Shown piece after piece: positions 44,654 to 54,490 of a DNA stretch of 64,000 nucleotides. The stretch's first letter is position 1. Each line of letters opens with the position of its first letter. Under the pieces are notes generated by a model. The model worked only from the letters and a program-made list of their open reading frames with translations, ran no database searches and was not told where the DNA came from. Origin of the DNA: Pseudobutyrivibrio xylanivorans (GTDB lineage Bacteria > Bacillota > Clostridia > Lachnospirales > Lachnospiraceae); the NCBI RefSeq assembly GCF_008935055.1, contig NZ_CP043028.1, positions 695,501 to 759,500 of the forward strand, in the 5' to 3' direction. The position numbers and the translations under genes were made by a program.

Positions 44654-45770
44654 TATTAAATCGATATGACTCCATTCCTTCTCTTAAAAGTTTGAGACCC
44701 ATATCCTTGCTCTCTGCATAAACGCAAGGCATACGACGGGACAGGAATAGATTTGGCGCCTCAGTAATAGAATAAGCACCACATCTATTAAAGGTAAGCA
44801 CATCACCCTCTTCTAAAGAAGGAAGCTCAACCTCGCGAACAAGCACATCTGCAGTAGTACAAAGGCTACCAACAATACAATACTTATCCTTTGCTGGTCT
44901 TGTAGTGCTAACGGAAATCTCAGGAATCTTCATACCCTGAATCTGACCAAAATAATTCAGATGATGGATACCACCATCCACGATTACATAGTTAACACCC
45001 TTTGATGGCTTAATCTCCTTGACTGTAGTCTCAAAACGTCCACAGGTGCTGGCGATAAATCTGCCCATTTCTATACCAAGCTTAACAGATTCCTTGAAAT
45101 CTGTGATAGCTTCCATGGCAACTGCGAAATTCTCAAAATCCTTATCATCAGAAGGTGAATCGAAATACTCGATACCTGCTCCAGGACCAAACTCTAGGAA
45201 ATCTATGCTGATACCAAGCTCCTTTGCAGCATCAAAAAGCCCATGAACATTAGCCCTATCTGCCTCGAACTTAGCACTACGCACCTTCTGTGTGCCTGAG
45301 AAATAGTGAATGCCTGCAAAATCCACGTGTGGATACTCTGAAAGAGTCTTCAATAATTCAACAACTGTGTCCTGATCCATACCAAACTGATTTCCACTGG
45401 TAAGACGAAGAAGTACCTTTGCATGGCAATCCTTTTCAGCGCATACCTTTTCAATAAGGCGAAGCTGACGAGGGCTCTCGGCAGTGATAATATCCACGCC
45501 GTACTCAACAGCCTCTGTGATATCCCATTCTTCCTTTAAAAGACCTGAATAAATAATCTTTACAGGTGGAACAGAAGCGGCCTTACAAATAGAAAGCTCG
45601 CCAGGAGAACAAACCTCCAAATGACGAACCATATCAATAATATAAGGCACCAAAAAAGGGTTAGCCTTTATTGAATAGGTTAACTCTATTTCTGGGATGA
45701 GGGACTTAATTCTGTCCACTCTCTCCTGCAATATATCGATGTTAAAAATATATGCTGGTGTATTAATCAT
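44637..45770 (-). CDS. Fold-III PLP decarboxylase, probably acting on carrier-bound amino acid (BtrK-like)
   Basis: 377 aa of the ornithine/DAP/arginine decarboxylase family. Lys35 in YSIKANPFL is the PLP lysine. HYFSGTQ, EFGPGAGIEY and FNRCGAYS complete the site. It starts on the stop of the carrier-protein gene (TAATG). With a carrier protein and an adenylating ligase beside it, the closest known logic is BtrK, which decarboxylates glutamyl-carrier to the aminobutyryl form in butirosin synthesis. Free-substrate diaminopimelate or ornithine decarboxylation is the alternative, but the exact gene linkage argues against it. Confidence 0.75.
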   Translation of the reverse strand: MINTPAYIFNIDILQERVDRIKSLIPEIELTYSIKANPFLVPYIIDMVRHLEVCSPGELSICKAASVPPVKIIYSGLLKEEWDITEAVEYGVDIITAESPRQLRLIEKVCAEKDCHAKVLLRLTSGNQFGMDQDTVVELLKTLSEYPHVDFAGIHYFSGTQKVRSAKFEADRANVHGLFDAAKELGISIDFLEFGPGAGIEYFDSPSDDKDFENFAVAMEAITDFKESVKLGIEMGRFIASTCGRFETTVKEIKPSKGVNYVIVDGGIHHLNYFGQIQGMKIPEISVSTTRPAKDKYCIVGSLCTTADVLVREVELPSLEEGDVLTFNRCGAYSITEAPNLFLSRRMPCVYAESKDMGLKLLREGMESYRFNNEYEN

Positions 45771-45997
45771 TATTTCTTTAATGTCTCCACTAATGAAACC
45801 ATAGCATCAAGCGAATTAAAGTGTGCTGCTGTAAGATACTGTGGCTCAACCTCAATATCAAACTCTGACTCAAACTGTGCAATAATTGCAACGATGTCGA
45901 AAGACTCTAAAACACCGCCGTCTACTAAATTATCCTCTGTAGCGTAATCAATGTCTGGCCTTACGCCCTCTAAAATATCAAGAACTTTATCCTTCAT
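45770..45997 (-). CDS. Acyl/aminoacyl carrier protein
   Basis: 75 aa starting MKDKVLDILE, with AAAGGA 9 bases upstream; the ATG six codons earlier lies within the ligase gene. GGVLESFDIVAIIAQFE holds Ser32, the expected phosphopantetheine site, in an ESFD context close to DltC. The start overlaps the ligase end by 11 bases and the stop overlaps the decarboxylase start. The tight coupling says ligase, carrier and decarboxylase work in sequence. Confidence 0.85.
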   Translation of the reverse strand: MKDKVLDILEGVRPDIDYATEDNLVDGGVLESFDIVAIIAQFESEFDIEVEPQYLTAAHFNSLDAMVSLVETLKK

Positions 45998-47513
45998 TAC
46001 TATACATCCTTTCAAGTTCCTTTAAATCTATTTTACTATTTGGCAACTTTGGAAGGGCTTCTAAATTAATCATTTTTCTAGGCACCATAAAACCTGGAAT
46101 GATTCCTCTTAAGCCCGCAGAAAGCTCCTTAATTGTTGCCTCGCCAACATAGTATAGCACAAGAACTTCATTTTTTGCATCATAAATTACAGCGTTCTCT
46201 CCAACGCCGGCTATATTAGATGCTGCTGCCTCGATTTCATCAAGCTCTACACGATGTCCCATATGCTTAATCTGGCGATCCTTACGTCCGTGGAACTCAA
46301 TATTTCCATCAGGAAGAATCCTGCCCACATCACCAGTCTTGTAAATCAGCTCTCTATATCTGTTATTGAGCGGATTCTGAATGAAATCCTGATTTGTTCG
46401 CTCTAAATTCTTGTAGTAACCAAGTGCGAGTGTTGGACCTGTAACACAGATTTCACCAAGCTCACCTGCTGCTGGCTCCTTACCATCCTCATCGATAAGG
46501 ATGATTTTATAATCATCATAAGCCTTTCCGATTGGAACACTTTCGTAATCCATTGTATGCTCATCTACCACATAGTATGTGCAAGAAGCTGTAGCCTCTG
46601 TAGGACCATACTGATTTACAAAAAGTGCATTTGGAAGATTGCTTATCCAGTATTCAAGAACTGGCTTTGTCATAACTGAGCCTGAGAAGCACACCTTATT
46701 TACAGTTTTAAGTGTGTCGTTCTTGAAGGCATGGAGTGTATCCAAAAGTGTCATTGATGATGATGTCCATCCGATTGATGTGACACCCGCGTTATTTAAT
46801 GCATCAAAAAGCTTATTAGGCTGCATAAAGAATTCCTTTGGGGTAAGGAATGATGATGCGCCTGTATATAATGGAATGTAGATATCTCTGATTGCTGCGA
46901 TGTAATCAAGTGGCGACTGATTGCCAAGAATATCTTCATTTGTGATTCCCATAACCTTTACATAGGCTCTGATGTAGCAGATTACGTTTCGGTGGCTTGC
47001 AATAACGCCCTTTGGTACTCCGCTTGAACCTGATGTGTAGATGATGTAAAGAGGATCTAACTCTGTCATCTTCTCTCTTACTTCATCAAGCTTTGGCTGA
47101 TCAACAGGTGCCTTTTCAAGCTCCTCCACTGTGAGAACCTTCACATCTGCCTTGCCTACCTGCTCTAAGATTCCCTGAACCTTTTCCTTTAAAGCCTCGC
47201 TTGTTACTACAGCCTGTGGCTCAAGATTTGTAAAGATTGAATCTAGTCTCTTGATAGGAAGTGTAACATCCACAGGAGCATAAATTCTTCCTGAGTATGC
47301 CACACCAAGATAACTGGCAATCATCTTTGGCTCCTTGCCCATCACTACTGCAATTGGACCCTCTGGAAGATTAGCATTTAAAATCGCAGAGCCAACACTC
47401 TTTGCAATGTCGCTAACCTGTGAAAATGTAAGACTGTAGTCTAAATTTGAATATACTGTTTTTTCTGGATATTTTTCTGTGCTATTTTCTAGCCATTCTA
47501 ATATATTTTTCAT
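45987..47513 (-). CDS. AMP-forming amino acid ligase (DltA / NRPS A-domain type)
   Basis: 508 aa starting MKNILEWLENS; the longer frame to 47738 is antisense-like text from the next gene. YIIYTSGSSGVPKGV is the P-loop (A3). QYGPTEATASC, YKTGDVGRILPDGNIEFHGRKDRQIK and a C-terminal lysine-bearing segment (LPNSKIDLKEL) follow in order. It activates an amino or hydroxy acid with ATP and loads it on the carrier protein at 45770. Substrate pocket residues cannot be assigned by eye. Confidence 0.85.
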   Translation of the reverse strand: MKNILEWLENSTEKYPEKTVYSNLDYSLTFSQVSDIAKSVGSAILNANLPEGPIAVVMGKEPKMIASYLGVAYSGRIYAPVDVTLPIKRLDSIFTNLEPQAVVTSEALKEKVQGILEQVGKADVKVLTVEELEKAPVDQPKLDEVREKMTELDPLYIIYTSGSSGVPKGVIASHRNVICYIRAYVKVMGITNEDILGNQSPLDYIAAIRDIYIPLYTGASSFLTPKEFFMQPNKLFDALNNAGVTSIGWTSSSMTLLDTLHAFKNDTLKTVNKVCFSGSVMTKPVLEYWISNLPNALFVNQYGPTEATASCTYYVVDEHTMDYESVPIGKAYDDYKIILIDEDGKEPAAGELGEICVTGPTLALGYYKNLERTNQDFIQNPLNNRYRELIYKTGDVGRILPDGNIEFHGRKDRQIKHMGHRVELDEIEAAASNIAGVGENAVIYDAKNEVLVLYYVGEATIKELSAGLRGIIPGFMVPRKMINLEALPKLPNSKIDLKELERMYSNEG

Positions 47514-47521
47514 TTTCTTTC

Positions 47522-48415
47522 CTACTTCTGAAAACTCTTCTTTAAAATTGGAATAGGCTTTGCCAAATTTCCAAATACTGTTTCGCCATCTTTTACTGCT
47601 CGTCCAACAACTGAGCCCATACCAACTGTAACATTCTTTCCAATATTGATACGATTCTTTACGTTGGCGCCTACGCCGATAAATGTGTTCTCTCCAACAT
47701 CTACGAAACCTGCAAGTGTAGCCTGTGCAGCCATACATACATTTTTATGAAGGACAGATTCATGTCCAATACTAACAAGGTTATCAAGCTTTACATTGTC
47801 CCCAATAACTGTATCACCACAAGTAGCAAGCTCAATAACATCGCAAGCGCCAAGCTCTACGTTGTTTCCAATAACAACTCGTCCAAGTGAAGGCATAGAA
47901 ATCAAATCACCATTTGGATCCTTAGCCTTTGTGAAGGAATTACATCCTACAACAACGTTTTCATTGCAAAGGAAGTTGTCACCGATTGTAGCATGCTTAA
48001 TCTTTGAACCAGGAAGAATAAGTGCATTGTTTCCAATATGTACGTTAGGTCCGATAAAGCAGCCCGGGTAAATTGTGCAGTTCTCGCCAATGGTAGAATC
48101 TGAAGTGATGTAGTAGCCTTCTTCTTCAAAGAACTCTGGAAGAGGCATTCTCACATCTCTGTACTCCATAGCAAATAACGCATATTCGTACTGAGGATAC
48201 TCACAGAACACCACGTGATTATTCTCAAGAATCTCCTTTGAAAAAGTGATATTGTCTTCTGCAAAAACAAGACAATCCTTATGTCCCTCTAGGAAAGCTC
48301 CAAGGTGTTCAACCTGCTTCTTGATAAACATAAATGTGTTATCAACTGGCTCTCCGACATAAGAAGTGCCGTTCAGGGTTTCTATAAACTTTGCTTTTTC
48401 TTCTGCTGTTAACAT
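47522..48415 (-). CDS. LpxD-like hexapeptide-repeat N-acyltransferase
   Basis: 297 aa. An N-terminal alpha/beta domain (1-100) is followed by left-handed beta-helix repeats from about 105: IGENCTIYPGCFIGPNVHIGNN, IGDNFLCNENVVVGC and others. LVSIGHESVLHKN carries the usual His, and a C-terminal helix ends it. LpxD enzymes take acyl groups from acyl-carrier protein to amino sugars. It lies 8 bases before the ligase gene. The natural reading is that it puts the carrier-bound group made by the next three genes on an amino sugar. It is the only acyltransferase in the set. Confidence 0.8.
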   Translation of the reverse strand: MLTAEEKAKFIETLNGTSYVGEPVDNTFMFIKKQVEHLGAFLEGHKDCLVFAEDNITFSKEILENNHVVFCEYPQYEYALFAMEYRDVRMPLPEFFEEEGYYITSDSTIGENCTIYPGCFIGPNVHIGNNALILPGSKIKHATIGDNFLCNENVVVGCNSFTKAKDPNGDLISMPSLGRVVIGNNVELGACDVIELATCGDTVIGDNVKLDNLVSIGHESVLHKNVCMAAQATLAGFVDVGENTFIGVGANVKNRINIGKNVTVGMGSVVGRAVKDGETVFGNLAKPIPILKKSFQK

Positions 48416-48446
48416 AATCTTACCTCATTTAAAAAGTTGATTATAC

Positions 48447-50324
48447 CTATCTATATAATTCCAATTTACCAGCATCCTTATTATATGTATAAATGGAACC
48501 TGATAAAATATTGCCTTCTTCAAAAAGCTCCATGTAGTTTGTTGTCAGACATTCATTTATATCATACACAGCCACATAATCAAACTCTGAAGTGATAATT
48601 GCCTGAAGATCATCCACACTAATAATAGAACTTCCATCCTCAGGTGTATTGTTTGGGAAATATCCATTACTCTGATCAATTACCCTTGGCTTTGAAAATG
48701 TATTTAACATGGCTGGAATAATATCCTGACCATCATTTATAACCACAAGGATTCTGGCATTATCCTCACAGTTCTCATTAATCTTTGACGCAAGCAAATC
48801 AACATTGTATCTATATTTCTGAGAATCTTCAACTGATTGTTTGCTGGTATAGTAAACTATATTGTCCTTTTGGCTGTGATAAACACTTGTAAGCATTCCC
48901 AAAGCAAGTACAACAGGAATCACCTTGCCATCTGCATCTATAAGCATATCCCTAAGCGTCCAGAACATCAGAAGTATTCCAGTTAAAAACATGATTCCAC
49001 AATATCTGTCAAAGGAAGCAAGGTTCAGTGCCTCATCCTCTGCAAATCTTGAAATATAAAGTGGAAACATTGAAAGAATGTAAAATACAATTACAACTCC
49101 GGGAATAACTGCTCCCGAAACAGCAGCTGACTTATTTAACTGCTTGCGCTTATAAAGACTCACATGCAAACAGATAAATCCAATCACAAATAGTGTCATT
49201 ATCGCTGCGTAATTAAAGCCTAGTCTCTCATAATATACGTATCTGTATGTGAGAGCATTTCTGAAATTCGTATATACGGTAGTGCAGAATTCATTTCCGT
49301 TTCCCTGAATTGTTTCAATGGTGCCCTTTAAATTAAAAGGCTGGCTGAACTTCTGCCCTGTATTTGAAACCTTCAACTCCAGTTTCCAAAGAAGCTTTGC
49401 TGCAGCCATAGCAATAATCGGCGCAAGTGGCCACACCAGCTGCTTCTTTCCAAATCCCTCTCGGGAAATGTAATCAACAAAATAATACAAGCCAATAAAC
49501 ATGGCAAGGTATATTCCAACATCCTTTGATAATACAAGCACTGCTGCAAGCATGGTCATGTAGACATTGTAAACCCAGTCCTTTTTCTTTGTAATGGAAA
49601 CAGCAGCAAAGCCACATCCACCAAGCACTCCAAGGAACGGATCAATATAAAGGGATGAATAAACATCCTTGAAAAACTGCAATGGTAAAATCAGACATAC
49701 CGGCCAGCTTATTACAATAACAAGCTTCTGCACCAGACTTCTGTCCTTCATCTTCAAAAATGGAAGCATGACAATTACTGCCAATAGCTGATAAGCAAAA
49801 TATGCTTTCCATTCTGAGAAGTCACCTGTGACCGTCATGTTTATCTTTTCCAAAAGATACTGAAAAAGTGACATGGCAGGTGGATAAGATGGGAATATTG
49901 CTCCGGAACCTTCTGCCGTTCCAAAGGCATCCATCCTTGTCATTATAACCACTGTGTCAAGCCAGTGGGAAAACTCATCAGTATGTATCGCCAATCTGTC
50001 CTGATTGTAATAAGCAATCATGGCTGAAATAATGGCAAATACAACAAATCCCGGAGTAACCAGATTAAATATCGAATCCTTTATCGAAACCTCTGACTTG
50101 CCCCGTATAATCCAGTAAATAGTGTAGCCGTACAAAACAGCTGCTACCAGACAAACGATAATCCAGCCAGCGCCAAGGATATTTATCATTCCTGTTAAAA
50201 ATAAAATCAGAATGATTCCCATTGCCAAAAGAGGCAGAGTCTCCTCAAAGGTTCTATTCAGTTTAAATGCTGCAAAAAAACTAAAGCTACAGATTACAGC
50301 TATAAACAATACAACTGCTACCAC
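48447..50324 (-). CDS. Multi-pass membrane protein, GT-C-like
   Basis: 625 aa, about 13 membrane segments. An outside loop after helix 4 has NQDRLAIHTDEFSHWLDTVV and SYPPAMSLFQYL, the DE pair being typical of GT-C catalytic loops. The outside tail (about 500-625) holds ILVVINDGQDIIPAML. It is 3 bases downstream of a GT2-GtrA gene, which may make its lipid-linked donor. Confidence 0.6.
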   Translation of the reverse strand: MVAVVLFIAVICSFSFFAAFKLNRTFEETLPLLAMGIILILFLTGMINILGAGWIIVCLVAAVLYGYTIYWIIRGKSEVSIKDSIFNLVTPGFVVFAIISAMIAYYNQDRLAIHTDEFSHWLDTVVIMTRMDAFGTAEGSGAIFPSYPPAMSLFQYLLEKINMTVTGDFSEWKAYFAYQLLAVIVMLPFLKMKDRSLVQKLVIVISWPVCLILPLQFFKDVYSSLYIDPFLGVLGGCGFAAVSITKKKDWVYNVYMTMLAAVLVLSKDVGIYLAMFIGLYYFVDYISREGFGKKQLVWPLAPIIAMAAAKLLWKLELKVSNTGQKFSQPFNLKGTIETIQGNGNEFCTTVYTNFRNALTYRYVYYERLGFNYAAIMTLFVIGFICLHVSLYKRKQLNKSAAVSGAVIPGVVIVFYILSMFPLYISRFAEDEALNLASFDRYCGIMFLTGILLMFWTLRDMLIDADGKVIPVVLALGMLTSVYHSQKDNIVYYTSKQSVEDSQKYRYNVDLLASKINENCEDNARILVVINDGQDIIPAMLNTFSKPRVIDQSNGYFPNNTPEDGSSIISVDDLQAIITSEFDYVAVYDINECLTTNYMELFEEGNILSGSIYTYNKDAGKLELYR

Positions 50325-50327
50325 TTT

Positions 50328-51365
50328 TTACTCCTTGGATTTAAAGATAATAGTTCTCTGAACAGTGTAGTTAAAGAGATACAAAATGATTTCAACTGGA
50401 ACCTTAATGATTACTGGTGCAATCATAGGAAGCATTGCTGAAAGATTAGTAACAGCCCAGCCTGAGATTGTTCCTGAAATCACTACAAGCACCAAATACT
50501 TTGCCAGCTCCACTGCTGTGTTGCCCTCGCCCTTAAACACCATCTTCTTATTCAAAGAGAAGTTTACAAGACATGAGCAGGCTCTTGCTATGTAAGTAGC
50601 AAGCATGATCTTTGCGCCACATGAGTGAGCAATGATAAATACAATATAATCAATCAATGCTGAAAACAGCGATGAGAATGAATATTTGATAATAATACTG
50701 TATATACGAATTGAATCCTTAACTGGATTGAAATGAGAAGACTCATTATTGTTCTCATATACAGTCTGGATTGTAACCTCCTGAACACCAATGCCATTTG
50801 CTTTCATGTCGAGGAACATGTTTGTCTCGTATTCGTATTTTTCTCCCTCGCACTTTGCTGCGATTTCAAGGAAGCTAAATGGAAGCCCGCGAAGTCCTGT
50901 CTGTGTATCGCTTACATCGATACCACAAGCCCACTTATATACCTTTCGGGAAATGCCATTTCCCATACGGCTTCTCCAAGGCACATTTCCTGTATCAAAC
51001 TTTCTACAGCCAAGCACCACATCATCTGGGTGCTGCTCCATGCAGTCTGCCACCTTTACAATATCCTCTGGACGATGCTGTCCATCAGCATCCACGGTGA
51101 TAATACCAGCCTTTACAAGCTCAGGATTAAGAAGTCCATAATTAATTGCAGATTTTAAGGCTCTGCCTTTTCCCTGATTAACAGCATGTGTGACAACAAT
51201 CGCTCCCATCTCCTTAAGCTTATTAAAGATAGGTGCATACTTTTCCTTGCCGCCATCATCTATTACCAAAACGTTCTCAAAAAGTGTAAGAATCTCCTCT
51301 GTGAGAGGCACAAGGCTCTCCAAAGGCTGATACGCTGGTATAACTATTAACTGTTGTTTCTTCAT
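50328..51365 (-). CDS. GT2 glycosyltransferase fused to GtrA-type flippase domain
   Basis: 345 aa. Residues 1-215 form a GT2 domain: VIPAYQPLESLV, VLVIDDGG, and VDADGQHRPED with the DxD. Residues 225-345 hold four membrane segments of the GtrA fold (YSFSSLFSALIDYIVFI, NFSLNKKMVFKG). This is the usual bifunctional enzyme that loads a sugar on undecaprenyl phosphate and may move it across the membrane. The short gaps to genes on both sides suggest it feeds their GT-C products. Confidence 0.9.
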   Translation of the reverse strand: MKKQQLIVIPAYQPLESLVPLTEEILTLFENVLVIDDGGKEKYAPIFNKLKEMGAIVVTHAVNQGKGRALKSAINYGLLNPELVKAGIITVDADGQHRPEDIVKVADCMEQHPDDVVLGCRKFDTGNVPWRSRMGNGISRKVYKWACGIDVSDTQTGLRGLPFSFLEIAAKCEGEKYEYETNMFLDMKANGIGVQEVTIQTVYENNNESSHFNPVKDSIRIYSIIIKYSFSSLFSALIDYIVFIIAHSCGAKIMLATYIARACSCLVNFSLNKKMVFKGEGNTAVELAKYLVLVVISGTISGWAVTNLSAMLPMIAPVIIKVPVEIILYLFNYTVQRTIIFKSKE

Positions 51366-51370
51366 TCTAT

Positions 51371-52837
51371 TTATTCTCCATTACTATCTAACTCTTCTAA
51401 AAGCTCCATCTCTTCCTCATATGTGAAGAAATCCTGCTCCTCAAGAGCAATTCCTTGTACGTCTCCTCTGGTAGTGTAGTACATAGGCTTAAATACATGT
51501 GAAAAACTACCGTTGCCATTTGCTACCCATATACCATTAAAGAAGATGCTTAACAGAAGCAATATTGTAATCAATCCTCTGTATTCCACTTCTTCCTTTG
51601 CAAAAAGAAGTATCATAATCATCACTACATAAAGCGCCATGTGACCACTTACAGCCACACCGTCTTCAGCAAAAAATGCCCAAATCAACTGTGCAACCGC
51701 TGAAAATATAAAGATAGTCCAAAGAATCACCTTTGTTTCAGCGCCTGCGTTTCTGTAAGAACCAATTCTTGTATAGCTGCTAACTTCCTTCTCTCTCATA
51801 AAATATGGGAACCAGAAAAAGATAATCAGACAACCTGGCACTAATTGGCTTGCTCCAATTCCATCTGTTTTATAAAGGAAAGTAGCACCCATAAATACTA
51901 TAAAGTATAAAGTGAAAAGTGCTCTTTCTGTTTCCTCTGAAATTCCTTTAAGTCTGTCCCAGATTCTTATGATGCAAACTGGAAGATATGCGATAACAGC
52001 AAGACACAGGTAGTTAACCATTGTCTGCCCAAAACGTATATACATAGGTTCTGGATTATCCTTGTTTATCATGGCTGGAAGCTGAGTTAGGATATCTCCC
52101 CAGCTTACAGTGAATTGTAAGTATAAAACCACTGCAATTCCAAGCAGGATACAAATAATCATGTAACTGATGAAGGTGCTTCTTGGAGCCTCATCCTTTA
52201 TACACATAAGCAACCAATACGCGCCTAAAAATACTGCCATAATAAGCATAGGTGGATATGCCACCACAGTAATGCTTGCTGTCAGTGCTGTAAGCGCAGC
52301 ATATACCGGTTTTCTATTATCATAAAATCTCATGATAAAACAGATGATGAGCATCATTCCAAAATCACAGAAGGTGTGATGTGAAAAATCCTTCCAGCCT
52401 AAGATGAAGGTAAAATATAAAAGCGCCGCTGGAAATGCTCCATCCTCAAAATCACTATTTCTGAAAGTACAGAATACGTATATCGCCACGATAAGCCTTA
52501 CAAGGATGTAGCAATATCTCATAAAAAGCACCAAGCCTATATTTAAGGATAAATCCGCAAAAAGAGGCTGAAGAACCTGATAATAAAGCGCAATAAGTGG
52601 ATATGTGAGAAGACCTCCTGTCTGTACTGACTCCCAGCCATCCACAAGGCCATGCTGTCCCTGATAGATGCTCTTATAAAGGGCCATAAGGCCTCTCTCC
52701 TCTGCGGGCAAGCCGTACTGAAGTGTGACCACCGTCCACACCAAAATAACCGCTGCAATCAGGAAATGTATTATGCCCTTTTTCTCTTCAAATAATTCTC
52801 CCATTGTGCCCTCATTTTTGTTTATATTACTTTCCAT
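51371..52837 (-). CDS. Multi-pass membrane protein, GT-C-like or polymerase
   Basis: 488 aa with about 11 membrane segments. The first loop has YGLPAEERGLMALYKSIYQGQHGL and the second GGLLTYPLIALYYQVL, again a GT-C-type layout. It ends in an acidic cytoplasmic-like tail. The ATG at 52837 has no ribosome site; ATG at 52804 has GAGGG just upstream and is an equal candidate. It is the first gene of the minus-strand block and is divergent from the MurJ-type gene. Confidence 0.55.
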   Translation of the reverse strand: MESNINKNEGTMGELFEEKKGIIHFLIAAVILVWTVVTLQYGLPAEERGLMALYKSIYQGQHGLVDGWESVQTGGLLTYPLIALYYQVLQPLFADLSLNIGLVLFMRYCYILVRLIVAIYVFCTFRNSDFEDGAFPAALLYFTFILGWKDFSHHTFCDFGMMLIICFIMRFYDNRKPVYAALTALTASITVVAYPPMLIMAVFLGAYWLLMCIKDEAPRSTFISYMIICILLGIAVVLYLQFTVSWGDILTQLPAMINKDNPEPMYIRFGQTMVNYLCLAVIAYLPVCIIRIWDRLKGISEETERALFTLYFIVFMGATFLYKTDGIGASQLVPGCLIIFFWFPYFMREKEVSSYTRIGSYRNAGAETKVILWTIFIFSAVAQLIWAFFAEDGVAVSGHMALYVVMIMILLFAKEEVEYRGLITILLLLSIFFNGIWVANGNGSFSHVFKPMYYTTRGDVQGIALEEQDFFTYEEEMELLEELDSNGE

Positions 52838-52864
52838 AGTCCATTTTATTTTATACTATTATCT

Positions 52865-52893
52865 TTGCTTATGCTAGTATCTAAGTGTATAAT
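52865..52893 (+). promoter_or_regulatory. Promoter of the MurJ-type flippase gene
   Basis: TTGCTT (52865-52870), 17 bases, TATAAT (52888-52893), then CGGAGGA ahead of the ATG at 52925. Confidence 0.65.
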
Positions 52894-52924
52894 TAGCCTT
52901 AATGAAAATTAATCGGAGGACGAA

Positions 52925-54457
52925 ATGACTAAGAAAAAACAAAGCATCATCGCCACTACCGCGGTGATTTCTGCTCTTACCCTCTGTTTCAAGGCTCTTG
53001 GCTTTGTAAAGCAGGCTGTTATTGCCTACTACTTCGGCACCACCTTTGAGACAGATATATATAACGTAGCCTTTAATTTCGTAGGAATGTTGGGTTCTGC
53101 ATTTATCAAATCCATCACCCTTTCCATTATCAGTATTTACACACATACGCTTGTAAATAAAGGTAAAGAGGCTGCTTCAAAGCTTATCTCCGCCTGTCTG
53201 GAGATTTTGCTTCCGGTAGTTTTGGTAGTAATGCTTCTTTCATATGGGCTTACACCTTATATTGCAAAGATGCTTGCGCCTTCCTACACACCTTCGGAAT
53301 CACTTTTATTACAGCATTATCTTCATATTTGTTATCCATTTTTTATCTTTGCTGTAATCACCCTTATTTGGACATCCCTGATGGATTCCAACAAGGATTT
53401 CGTTGTTAGCCGTACTGAATCATTTATCACCAGCACGGTAACAATTATTTCCTGTGTCCTTTTATATCGAACACTTGCTGTTTCATCACTGGTTGTTGCT
53501 CAGTACATCAGCTACATTATATTTGGTTCACTGCTTCTCATCCGTGGACGCAGATATTTTAAATTTACTATCACAAAAATATCTGAGGTGCCCGAGGTTA
53601 AAACAGTTCTTCTTACTGCTTTGCCAATCTGTATTGGAGGATCAGTAAACCAGATTAATAAGATTGTAGATAATTCAATTTGTACCGGTCTTGCCTTCGG
53701 TGCTGCCACAGCCCTTACACTTGCTGTTTCACTTGAAGATTTCGTATGTAATGTACTTATCAATAACGTTGTAGATATCCTTTATGTGAACTTTTCAAAT
53801 TACACTGCTGAGGGTAATAAAGAAAAGCTAAACTCTACAATGAGATTTGCCGTAAACTCCATGATTTGCATCATGATTCCAATTACAATCATCACCTGTA
53901 TGTGCTCCCGTGAGATTGTTGCAATTGCTTATCGCAGAGGAAACTTTGATGAACGTTCACTTGTTATGACCTCTGCCGCACTTATCGGTTACGCAGTCGG
54001 TTTTACCAGCTCTGGTGTCAGAGACATCATCATCCGCGTTTTATATTCCTTCAAGGATACAAAGCGTCCTATGATTACCGGATTCTTCGCCGTAGCTGCC
54101 AATATCCTCGCCAGTATCATCCTTTCCAGATACATCGGTATTATGGGTGTTTCAATTGCCAGCTCGATTTCCCTTACCGTGAATTTCTTCATTAATTCAC
54201 ACATGGTTAAGACGCACATTCCTGATTACAACGTTCATCAGTTTTTACCTACACTGCTTAAACAGATTCCTGGATCCCTTGTACTGATGCTAATCATTTA
54301 TGAAATTAAGCACTTCTTTACAGGCAACCTTGTAATCTTCCTTTTGTCGACATTTATTGGTTTATCTGTTTACGGAGTGATTTTACTTGGATTAAAAATT
54401 GAAGAAGTTAATATGATCAAACAAAGAGTATTAGCTAAGATAAAAAAGAATGGTTAG
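52925..54457 (+). CDS. MurJ/MviN-family lipid-linked glycan flippase
   Basis: 510 aa with about 14 membrane segments, MOP superfamily, MurJ type. Marks are LCFKALGFVKQAVIAYYFGTT near the start, IYTHTLVNKGKEAA, and a central LTALPICIGGSVNQINKIVDN region with ARG-type charges; SREIVAIAYRRGNFDERS at about 330-347 matches the MurJ signature. It may flip a lipid-linked repeat unit rather than lipid II, because of its place in this locus. It is the only plus-strand gene here, has its own promoter, and ends at a bidirectional terminator. Confidence 0.85.
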   Translation: MTKKKQSIIATTAVISALTLCFKALGFVKQAVIAYYFGTTFETDIYNVAFNFVGMLGSAFIKSITLSIISIYTHTLVNKGKEAASKLISACLEILLPVVLVVMLLSYGLTPYIAKMLAPSYTPSESLLLQHYLHICYPFFIFAVITLIWTSLMDSNKDFVVSRTESFITSTVTIISCVLLYRTLAVSSLVVAQYISYIIFGSLLLIRGRRYFKFTITKISEVPEVKTVLLTALPICIGGSVNQINKIVDNSICTGLAFGAATALTLAVSLEDFVCNVLINNVVDILYVNFSNYTAEGNKEKLNSTMRFAVNSMICIMIPITIITCMCSREIVAIAYRRGNFDERSLVMTSAALIGYAVGFTSSGVRDIIIRVLYSFKDTKRPMITGFFAVAANILASIILSRYIGIMGVSIASSISLTVNFFINSHMVKTHIPDYNVHQFLPTLLKQIPGSLVLMLIIYEIKHFFTGNLVIFLLSTFIGLSVYGVILLGLKIEEVNMIKQRVLAKIKKNG

Positions 54458-54475
54458 GGTTTTGCCCCTAACCAT
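54450..54475. terminator. Bidirectional terminator between convergent genes
   Basis: ATGGTTAGGG-TTTTGC-CCCTAACCAT, a perfect 10-bp stem, includes the flippase stop codon. TTTTCTTT follows on the plus strand and TTCTTTTTTA on the minus strand, so it can end both genes. Confidence 0.85.
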
Positions 54476-54490
54476 TTTCTTTACTCATTT

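Noticed and set aside
47514..47738. N-terminal extension of the AMP ligase rich in Arg, Trp and Cys
   Set aside because: It overlaps the LpxD-like gene in another frame. The start MKNILEW at 47513 has AGGAAAG upstream and begins the family domain.
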